Below the pieces are notes generated by a model, which did not search any database, was not told where the DNA came from, and was given only the letters and a program-made list of their open reading frames with translations. From Mesostigma viride (lineage: Eukaryota > Streptophyta > Mesostigmatophyceae > Mesostigmatales > Mesostigmataceae), in contig RPFO01002065.1 in NCBI GenBank assembly GCA_009746045.1, forward strand, positions 1 to 64,000: a stretch of 64,000 bases of DNA. The letters are read 5' to 3'. Position numbers and translations under genes: made by a program. Shown piece by piece: positions 47,236 to 64,000 of this stretch (position 1 is its first letter; every line of letters starts with the position of its first letter).

Positions 47236-47997
47236 CAGGCCGAGGGGGACTATGCCGAGGTCAACTGCCCTCCTTCAGGCCGCTTCAAGCTGCTCGGCAG
47301 TTGGCTTCCCGACTGCGAGGACGACATGACGACACGGATCGGCATGGCGTGGGCGCACCTCCATGACCACCGCCGCTGGTGGAGCAACCCCGCCCTACCC
47401 CGGATCGTCAAGCGTGACCTCTTCAAGGTCGTCATTCTGATGATCCTGACCTACGGCGCCGAGACCTGCTGGACACTGACGCAGGAGCTGGAGCAACGAC
47501 TCGACGGCGCCGTCACCAAGATGCTGCGCAAGGCCCTTAACATCCCCTTTGGTTTGCACATTAGTAATGAGGATTTTGTACGCTGATTTGCCCTATGTTT
47601 CCCACATTATTAGGCACACGCGCCTGGGCCTAGCCGGGCACCTGGCACGCACAGATCAGGTAGATACATCAGATAGACTAGCTGGCACCAAGCCCGCCCA
47701 GCGTGGGCGATATGTCCTCACCTGGCGTGCCCCCGGCCGCGCGCGGCAGGGCCGCCACCCGTGGACTTTTCGTGATAGACTCGGCATGGACATGTCCTAC
47801 ACTAGACGTGACGGGCTCACACCCGGGCAGCCTCCTGGTTTGTCTGTAATATGGAGGCAGATGGTGCGCAAGGATAGATGGCAAGTAGTGATGAAGGAGA
47901 CCACCCCCAAGCCAGTGGGGGCTCCGCGTGTGACCAAGTATGGCATTCATAGCGATTCGGGCCGCGGTGCCCACACCCCTGTAACTAGGACCTAGAT
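47236..47997 (+). pseudogene. LINE ORF2: end of RT and C-terminal region, frameshifted
   Basis: Plus strand: GRFKLLGSWLPDCEDDMTT, RIGMAWAHLHDHRRWW, KRDLFKVVILMILTYGAETC, LEQRLDGAVTKMLRKALNI, the usual segment just after the RT palm in L1/Tx1-like LINEs. After a shift near 47580 the other frame continues RHTRLGLAGHLARTDQVD, WRAPGRARQGRHPWTF, WRQMVRKDRWQVV, homologous to the tail at 19693-20165 (GHLARTSQVD-type block). No catalytic YADD is included. Confidence 0.7.
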
Positions 47998-48084
47998 ATA
48001 GCTTATAATTACACCATCCATTCCATCCCATGTTCGGGACCCTCCCACTGAGGACTTATGCTCACGTGACGCAGTACGTAACGT

Positions 48085-48230
48085 GTCTATTAATTAATTA
48101 ATTAATTAATGAACGCAGGCAGGGAAGACACTAGGACTGACGACAGTGGACACGCCGGGCGTTCCCCGCCCGGGGCAGGCGACGGTGGACGGCCTGAACG
48201 GGGCAGACGAGGCCGCAAGCCTGTTGGATT
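48085..48230 (+). repeat. TTAA tail and short flank
   Basis: A TTAA run at 48088-48110 followed by GC-rich sequence (CGCCCGGGGCAGGCGACGG). Looks like the terminal tail of another LINE insertion. Confidence 0.55.
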
Positions 48231-48625
48231 TTAAAATATTAAATTAAATTAAATTATAACATGCCTTCGTTGGGAGAACATGTAGCTCATATTCCCTAGC
48301 TGGATGGATGGAGGTGGGCAGAGCCGCGAAACCGAACTAATCTAACTCTAAGCTAACTAATAATCTAATCTAGAAAACCCTTACCTATTCTACTCAGCAC
48401 AGCGCCCCTTCGGCTTGCGGGGAGGGGGCTTGCCCACAGGGGGCCTGCTGGATCCCGTGGTAAGAATCCTGCACAGGCTGCACACAGGGGAAGGGGGATG
48501 GGGTGACCAAGTCGGGAATGGCGCTAACGGCGTTGGGGACCAACCGGCGGATCTCCGCCCAGGCCTGAGCAACTGAGCCAAGGCGGCGGGGGCGAGGCGG
48601 TCGGCGCGGGTGAGCCCACACTAGG
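48231..48625 (-). pseudogene. LINE 3' end with degraded ORF2 tail
   Basis: Minus strand: degraded C-terminus ending PPPRKPKGRCAE, 3' UTR, TCTCCCAACGAAGG hairpin and TTTAA-type tail at 48234-48256. A diverged subfamily relative to 19693. Confidence 0.6.
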
Positions 48626-48669
48626 TATATGTAACTGAGGTCATTCCCATGTGCGAACCTTGGTCGACG

Positions 48670-48722
48670 GGGGGGGGGGGGGGGGGCGGGAGGGGGCGGG
48701 GGGGGGGGGGGGGGGGGGGGGG
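48670..48722. repeat. Near-pure poly-G tract
   Basis: About 53 bp, almost all G, with a few C/A interruptions. Strong G-quadruplex potential and also a common assembly trouble spot. Confidence 0.9.
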
Positions 48723-50631
48723 TATCTATCGGGCGTTATCTCCGGGACTGTCGCAAATATGCTGTTAGTACAGTTTCGTATTTACGTTGGCATTTAAAAT
48801 TTTGAGCACGAACAATGAACATCGCTTGAACAGCAGTGGCAAGCTGTTATTAACGGGTTGATCCTGGATTGAGGACAATGTAGCATGCCTGCGAGAAAAA
48901 TGGCATTCGCGCAGATGCCTCTCCCTTCACACAACGTAAAAAAAAGTTTCCTCTGTGAAGCTTAGAAATACTAGCTTAGCTTATCATGCCTACTGCGAAA
49001 TAGATTGGTCTACTGTGTATGTGAAAAGCCTACACGATTCCCATGCTCCCTCTAGTTTATTTTGCGAAGCCACCCGAAAGACTGCGTAGTTGGTGCTGTG
49101 CTCTGAAGCAGTCGCCATTGTAACCTCTGGATAACATAAGGACTTTTCAACCAAGGTTCTCGCATATCTGTTTTCGAGACGGACAAGGAAAGGACGTTTT
49201 CTTATGGCCGGCTTTTGGTATTAACAAAGGCCACCTTATTTTTGTGGACTTACGCTTTTCCGAGGGATTTCTTCCGAAATATATGAAATTGGCGATAGGG
49301 AAGCTCAACTGGACTACGTTTTGACAGCTTCGTATCTAATGGAAGTACCAAGGTGTCATCGCTTTTAACGGCCGTTGCATTCCGGTATTTATACTAGGAA
49401 TTTTGTTAGCGGTGACCAATTAACGCCATGGACGGGGCAGCCGGAGTTTTAACGACAACCCGTTACCGAAGTAGGTCTTCCTGTTGCCATGCGCGATGCC
49501 ATGCCTCGTTTTCTTTTCAGTAGACCTCTTACATAGCAATATCTTTTCGTTCCCTCGTATTAGTTGTACACTCCCTCGTCTTAGAAACTCCACACCGGGC
49601 CATGTCACAGCAGGGGTCCTATCACAATTTTTTTTACCTCCTGCGCTGACACCGACAGAGCGTGCATGCGTGTGTGCATGCGCATGTGTGTTCGTGCTTG
49701 CGTTATCCTTGGCAGTTCTTGATGTTTACGCGTCAAGGGAGGGTTACCGCCGGCTGAAGACGTTGTATTGCTCCATCCTGGTCTGCTTCTTTGTGGCTGT
49801 TATGGCAGCACTGTATCCTTTGAATCAGCTTGCTGCAATTTGTTTAAATGAAGCATCTTATGAGCTGACACGGAACCAGAAAACAAAAGAATTGCATGAT
49901 GCGCAAGTTATGCTCTTTAATATGATCTGCCTCCATGGGTTCCCTTCAGCTGTTAGCACCTCAAGCTACGAATTCCGCCCCCCCGCTTCCCTAGAAGCTC
50001 AACTGCGTAGTGTTCGCAGACTTAATTGCTGACTGAGTTGTGTCACACAGCATACCACCTCAGCCGCCCGCTGCACCACGTCCACTTGTGCAGGTGACCA
50101 GACAACCAGGGGTAAGATGCCTTAACTCAATCAGGCCGTGGTGTTCCATCCATCCCGGGTGTTCGATATAGTAGAGGAAATCCAGGCGCTCACCAGTAAC
50201 CCACGCTGTGCATGAAGCTGAGGAGCCATTTGCGACGGCCCCCAGCAGACCTCCCAATGGAGGCACACACAAGTAATTAATTTTCACCTGACAGCTAGGA
50301 TCAGTCTTGCTGTCCAACTTTTCCGTCCCACCCCTTCCGTTTTCTCAGAAACCTCACCGTGGCCTAATGCGTCCCTCTTGCCCAGCCATTTCTCTTCTCT
50401 TAACGTCAAAGTGTGCACGCCGTTCACCAAGTTCTTCTCTTGCAAGTTGGGATCCTCGGGAAAGCACATCCCAAACACTTCTGTAGTGGTTGCCTTTACG
50501 GAACCCCGGTCTGGATAAAAGATGTCCTTGACTCGCCCGCGCGCCACTCTCCACCCAACCTCCTGTACGCCACCACCCTGGTATCCCAACCTCCTGTTAC
50601 CCCAACCTCTTGCTATCCTTGCGCACGCCAG
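48723..50631. other. Upstream region of the glycoprotein gene; exons unresolved
   Basis: The first exon(s) of the gene starting at 50632 should lie here, since 50632 opens at an acceptor in phase 2. A frame at 49484-50032 has two hydrophobic stretches (CVFVLALSLAVLDVYA and CSILVCFFVAVMAALYPL), and an AG|TTCTTGATG acceptor-like site is at about 49709. I could not link it to the downstream exon with a sound donor. No other feature recognised. Confidence 0.35.
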
Positions 50632-57788
<7,157 letters not shown>

Positions 57789-58304
57789 CGAGGCCATGGC
57801 TTTGGGAAGCAGACGGGGCCACCAGGGACATGAGCGAGATTCAAGGGCATTCTGAAGAGATATACCGGACAGAAATTTCTGAAGATCTGATTTGACAAGG
57901 CCTAGTTCTGCCCTAGCAGCATGTCATGTGTTATGGGCGTACAGGCAGCTGCCACAATATCTGCTTTGCCTGCGCTGCCTGCAATTGTCGTTTGGATGCA
58001 AGTTTGTCCGGCCAGATGTCATCGCATTGCCCAACAGATCCAGGCTACATACCATGCATTCCGGCCGCTTCTGGACTCGTGTGCCAAACCAATATGCATC
58101 TGTAGTGGTACAATGGTGTGGTGGACGCTGGCAAAAGTGATCTCATGCCGCCCTTTTGGGCGGGGCTGGGAAAGAATCAAGAGCATGTGCCCAACAATGC
58201 CTTTGGATGCTGTTTTATTCAAACGGGCGACTGTGGATGGCAACCACATCGGCCGCTGTACATTTTAAATTATGATAATTCACCTGTATTTAGTTTGATT
58301 CAAA
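57789..58304. other. 3' flank of the glycoprotein gene; no gene seen
   Basis: About 500 bp without a recognisable exon. The 3' UTR of the upstream gene should lie here. An AATAAA string at 58304-58309 coincides with the LINE tail and may not be a real signal. Confidence 0.45.
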
Positions 58305-59106
58305 ATAAATTAAATTAATTTATAACATGACTCCATTGGGAGATCATGTAGCACGCATTCCGTTGCTGGTGGATGGGGTTGAGCGAAGCCGCGAAACCTA
58401 ACTAAGCCAACGCTAAACTAATCTGTAGACAAGAATCCTAGCTACTCTACTCATGCAGCAAAGTGCCCCTTCCTCCTGGGGGGGGAGGCTTGCCCAAAGG
58501 GGTTGGCGTCATGCATGGGCCTGGACAATGGTCTGCCACCTCTTCTTGTCCTGCATAGCATTCCAAGGCCCAAGCAAGAGATCTAGGAAGGAAATGCAGT
58601 GTTCAAACTGGGCTGGGGCCATTAGGTCAACCAGCGACTGATCTGTGTAGTTCATGGCCCAGGTCTATATACCAACCCGTCTGGGTTTGTTCTTGGGGCC
58701 AGGTCAGGATATGCATGCACCCTGGCTGGCCAAGCCGCTAGCCGGGGGCCGGCCAGACCGGGGGCGGGGTCTACCTGACTGGTTCGAGCAAGATGTCCTA
58801 CAAATGCTATCCTACGCTGTATAATCACATCCGTAATACGAGGCATATACCCTTATACAAAGACTCTTACGTCCTATGAGTGGAAAATCCTACGTTCAGG
58901 ACCTGTCGGAGCATCCTGTAAACCATGCCGTTCAGCCGGGTGACCAGCTTGTCCGTGAGTGTCCAGGCCGCGGCGCCGTAGGTGAGCACCGTGAGGACCA
59001 GGACCGCGCTTGCCGGGTCCTCGCCCAAGTCCTTCGAGTGGGCCAGTAGGGTTTGAGCGAACGGAGCCTGGCCCAGGCCAGGCCGATGCGGGCGGCCGGT
59101 CCACAT
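58305..59106 (-). pseudogene. LINE ORF2 C-terminal region and 3' end, degenerate
   Basis: Minus strand from 59106: post-RT block (LVLTVLTYGAAAWTLTDKL, RLNGMVYRMLRQVLNVG), then in another frame RRIAFVGHLARTSQVDPAPG, then degraded tail, 3' UTR, TCTCCCAATGGAGT hairpin and TTTAA-type tail at 58305-58325. Longer than the 19693 copy; homologous to 47236-47997. Confidence 0.7.
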
Positions 59107-59129
59107 CGTCGGCGGCCGGTGTCAGGGAG

Positions 59130-60010
59130 CATGCTCCCCAGCATGCATATATGCATGCAGTTTGAAGCGATCATGGAACGGGACCTCCATCCCGTCGATC
59201 TACGGAGCAGCACGTGGCCCCCCTCGCCGCAGATGTGGCAGCCACATAGTGTGGGAGGCACGCTGACTGCCGAGCTTCCCCTCCTCTCCTCGATCCACCA
59301 TACATGTACAACGTACCGCCAGCCGCTCCATGCTCCTCGCCGCCACCGGTCGGTGCCTGGCACCGCCACCACGTACCGACGCCATCACCGCGGCCCAGCT
59401 CGATCAGTCCTCAAGCTCGACAAGCGGCTCGATGGGACCACGTGTGGCCATCGCCATCGAGTGCCTGCAAAACACCGCGGGCCTCGATCATCGCCCATGC
59501 AGGCGGTGAAGGGCAATGGACATTGCTGCCGGCCCGGCCGGGCCAGCCCCTGTGCTGGCCCAGGCTACTATGATGCACCTCCCACCCACACAGGCGCCAT
59601 GCTACAAAACCATGCCACCTCAGTCCACCGGCGGCCTCCGCCCGTTGCTGCAAACGCTCGACCTGAGTCCGCGCTCAAGAGGCCTTGAGCTCAACAAGCC
59701 GGTCAAGCGCAGCCACAACGTCATCGTCAGGCACTTCGACTGCAGCTGCCCTGCAGCTGCATGCCTGAGGTGAGAACTCCGAGTCCCTTGCCGAGGCGTT
59801 TGAGAACTGAGCATGTCCTTGGGCCCCATCATTGGCCTCACTGGTGAGGTCCGGCTGCCGCCGGGAGGTTCTCCGCCTTTCCCGCTCGCAGGGCAAGGCT
59901 GGACCGCGGCGCCCCCGCTGCTCCTCCGACTCTGACCTTTGAGTACCGATCGATGGCGGACAAGCTGCTGTTTATTTTAAGCGTCACAAGCGGCTCGATC
60001 GTGGGGATCG
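59130..60010 (+). pseudogene. LINE ORF1, heavily degraded
   Basis: Aligns by eye with 44810-45480: GCAGATGTGGCAGCCACATA, then GCTGACTGCCGAGCTTCCCC, AAAACACCGCGGGCCTCGA, and a GTGAGAACTCCGAGTCCCTT block matching the GENSEKL region. Many indels and inserted ATGCATGC-like bits. No usable frame. Confidence 0.6.
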
Positions 60011-60059
60011 ACCTCCGGCTACACACTGCATTATTACTACGTGTGCCTTAAACACGTGC

Positions 60060-60170
60060 ATATTGTTGGGGAGGGCACGGAGCACCTATGTAAGTGCTTT
60101 TAATCCCTGAAGAGTACGTGTGCACAACGGGTAGGGGGCAGAGACTTCCCCCCAGTTCCCTCGCGCCACA
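60060..60170 (-). repeat. LINE family A 3' UTR piece
   Basis: GGAGGGCACGGAGCACC, then AAGTGCTTTTAATCCC and GGGGGCAGAGACTTCC; inverse of 62370-62460. Confidence 0.6.
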
Positions 60171-60850
60171 GGCATGCTACAACAACTTAGGTGCTCTTGA
60201 AATATCAGACTCTAACTAAAAACGATCGATCCGGGGCCCATCCCCTGTGGGCGCAATACGTCCCGTGTGAGTGCATTGCATTGCGATGGAGACGCCGCCG
60301 GTGAGCAAACAAGCCGGTGCTAAGCGAAGCGCATATAGCTATAGGCTCAGGCTGATGATATGTCTGTTGGCTATACGGCTGGTTAGGCTATATGCATGGC
60401 CTATACTTTCTATACCCTGGCAGCTGCATTGGCATTGCGCTAGACTATGGGATGGCGAATCATGTCAAGGCAACTTGCGTCACCCGAGCACTGGTGCCTA
60501 TAAATGGCTATTATCTAGCCCGTAGGGCGGGCCGAGCTAATCGGCACAGCTGGTTGTTGACGATCAGGGGCCGGGCCGGCGCCCCGCCCCGCCAGAACAC
60601 CTTGGGCTTGATCTTGGGGTCTCAGTTGCTTGTGGTGGAGGTACTCCGGCCACTGGTCACGTCGCTAGCGCTGCTGTTGAGCGAGGGTCAGGTCGTCGTC
60701 CAGCATCCAGGAGAGGTCGTGCAGCTTCTTGCGGCATGCACGAGAGGGGCCGGGCAGCCGCTTATCTTCAATGGAACGGAAGGTAACGGCAGGAGTCCTG
60801 GTGGGGGTGCCGCCTTGCATGTCCCGTCAAATTAGTGGGACACGTTGCGC
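60171..60850. other. Unassigned, probably LINE-derived
   Basis: No gene recognised. Short LINE-like scraps at the right end lead into the ORF1 fragment at 60860. Confidence 0.35.
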
Positions 60851-60859
60851 ATCATGGCA

Positions 60860-61870
60860 TGGACGACCACTTGACCCTGGCGCAGCAACAAGAGCGACGG
60901 GAGCTATATGGCCGATCGACCTACTAGTTACCTCCATGCAGCTCCGGCAGACACTGAGCAGGGAAGAAGCCGGTATATGTATTATAATAATATAATTACT
61001 TACATGCAGCAGAGTGAAATCACTCAAACCAAAGCAAACGCCCAGCTATAAACCTCTATACAGAGCCATGTCAAATCTCTATACTACGATAAGACCAATG
61101 GAAACTCCTAACGGGAGGAACCTAATAGCCCTGCTGCACCGCAAAATCAGCCCGCGTACGGCGGAGCATGATGTCAGCCATGGCCCGAGTCAGCGCCACC
61201 GACAAGCGCTGACGCCAATATGACGTCCGGTATATGTATACTAGCTAGGGAGGGGGGCGGTCATCTACGTCCACCACAAGCCCTGGCAGGCGACCCCTAC
61301 CGCCCCAGCTAGCAACCCCAGCCAGCATCCCCAGCCAAGAGGAATACAGAATTAGTGTAGAATAGAATTAAGCTGACGTGGCCCAACCCAAGCCGGCCCA
61401 TGTGCATGTATCAAGGAGACCCGAGACAACCAGCGCACTGCCAGAAATCGGGAGAATCCGGACCATGTATGCCTATGATGGGATCTGACACGGCAGATGA
61501 TGTATTAATGAATAGCCAGCATGCCGTCAGTTGGCCATGCTTTGCCCGGCATGCATGCAGAGAGTCACTCGATCTCTGCTGAGACGCCATAACATAGCCA
61601 TATAATAATCATCTTCCAGACTTCCACGGTCCCATGCCAGGCCTCTTTAGGTATGATACATATCATGGTACGTGGTTATCATTGTCAATGAATACATATC
61701 ATGGTGGTGCAGCTGCACCATGTACGCGTACTGGATTATGGTGCATGGCAGTTTACATCCCCCATGCACCTCAGTGCAGGTTGTAGCTCAGAACGAGCCA
61801 TATATGCCCCTTCTCAGGGTCCGATATGTGTTACATATGCTCCCCACGGAGATATGTTCTTAATTAATTA
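60860..61870 (+). repeat. LINE ORF1 scraps and 3' UTR with TTAA tail
   Basis: ORF1 end pieces at 60870-60980 (TTGACCCTGGCGCAGCAACA) and 61235-61300 (CCACAAGCCCTGGCAGGCGA), a piece of the AGGAGACAACCAG dispersed repeat at 61410-61465, then 3' UTR and a degraded CTCCCCACGGAG hairpin (61838) with tail TTAATTAATTAATTGA (61860-61875). Confidence 0.65.
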
Positions 61871-62369
61871 ATTGATAAGTAAGTAATATTAAGTAAGTAG
61901 GTGAACTGATGCACTGAAGGCCATCCATGCCACGTACGGAGTACCCTATGAGGTACTTTTCCACGCGGATACCTCACCCATACCTCCGCCATAAGCAGGA
62001 CCCCCAGAAGCCCAAGGTGTACTGGAGGGGCGGGGACCTGATGATCAACCACAAGATGTGGACGCCCCCAGCGGGCTAGAATAGCAATAGCCCTAGCTTG
62101 TAACCATTGGCGTCACTGCCGCTAAGGCAGCCATGCCTAGATGTCGCCTAGCTGTGCCAACACACCTAGTCACGTGCCGCCAACGCACGGTACACAACCA
62201 GCCATAGCCTTAGCCTAGTCCTAGTACAGCCATGCTACGCCCTGGCTATGTTCAGATTACTTGCCCACGCTCCTTGCTATGATATGCTCACATGGGTCTT
62301 ATTGCACCCACAGTTTGCCGGATCGTTAGCCTGTCCTTTTAGCTAGCCGCGCCCGATTGCAGCTGTGGC
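61871..62369. other. Degraded LINE-like sequence
   Basis: An ORF1-end-like scrap at 62010-62070 (GTGTACTGGAGGGGCGGGGA) then CTAGCC-rich sequence. No gene recognised. Confidence 0.4.
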
Positions 62370-62503
62370 ATGCCGGCTCTGGCATGAAGGAGACTGGGGG
62401 TCTCTGCCCTTTCTCCTGTAGTGCACACACAGGGATTAAAAGCACTTCGGTGCTCCGTGACTCCCCAACGGGAGCACGAGTTTAATTAATTAATTAATTA
62501 ATA
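62370..62503 (+). repeat. LINE family A 3' end with hairpin and TTAA tail
   Basis: GATTAAAAGCACTTCG, GTGCTCCGTGACTCCCCAAC, GGGAGCACGAG, then TTTAATTAATTAATTAATTA. The GTGCTCC/GGAGCAC arms can pair. Best copy of the family A terminus. Confidence 0.75.
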
Positions 62504-62591
62504 CCTCACCCGCGAGGGCAAGTGGCGCGACTCACTCGCCCACGTCTGGATTAATAGATAGAATAGATATAGGTAAGATTGTGTGAACCCA

Positions 62592-64000
<1,409 letters not shown>

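Overview
The window is eukaryotic nuclear DNA. Two genes have many GT-AG (one GC-AG) introns, and the rest is dominated by retroelements and very long simple-sequence arrays. Nothing names the species. A Penelope-like element with its GIY-YIG endonuclease in front of the reverse transcriptase is a form known from the green lineage and other protists (Chlamys/Naiad type), so a green alga or related protist is the best guess. That is inference.

Layout. 1-4.3 kb: minus-strand remnant of a Gypsy-type LTR retrotransposon (frameshifted gag, then integrase, no protease/RT/RNase H between them). 4.8-8.65 kb: a ~70-bp satellite with interchangeable tails. 8.9-9.4 kb: a ~29-bp GCATGC-rich minisatellite. 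11.7-15.05 kb: a ~229-bp tandem repeat carrying an 18-bp near-palindrome, split by a young gag-only LTR retrotransposon (12,014-14,778; two apparently identical 744-bp LTRs, 5-bp target duplication). 15.2-18.5 kb: a spliced DDE-transposase-like gene; two of its introns carry versions of the same 18-bp module. 19.1-21.6 kb: LINE fragments. 22.5-28.4 kb (minus): a seven-exon WDR26/GID7 homologue (LisH, CTLH, WD40), the clearest cellular gene. 28.9-38.4 kb: mostly sequence with no recognisable gene, plus LINE scraps. 38.8-42.7 kb (minus): degenerate Penelope-like element with permuted domain order. 43.6-48.7 kb: more LINE pieces and an uninterrupted ~725-bp TGGA array. 50.6-57.8 kb (plus): a gene for an unrecognised secretory-pathway membrane glycoprotein, whose sixth recognised intron is a ~20-copy 51-bp minisatellite that repeats the exon end and splice donor. 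58.3-62.5 kb: LINE debris. 62.6-64 kb: a mosaic of CCAT/CCCA/CCAG tetranucleotide blocks running off the window.

The two cellular genes show no functional link. WDR26/GID7 proteins are substrate-handling subunits of the GID/CTLH ubiquitin ligase; the glycoprotein is probably surface or endomembrane. What ties the window together is repeat biology: splice donors caught inside tandem duplications in two genes, an 18-bp palindromic module shared between an intergenic array and introns, and LINE 3' ends that share a small hairpin and a TTAA-type tail. The arrays and intron duplications are the best candidates for something undescribed, namely intron birth or growth by tandem duplication or by introner-like elements.
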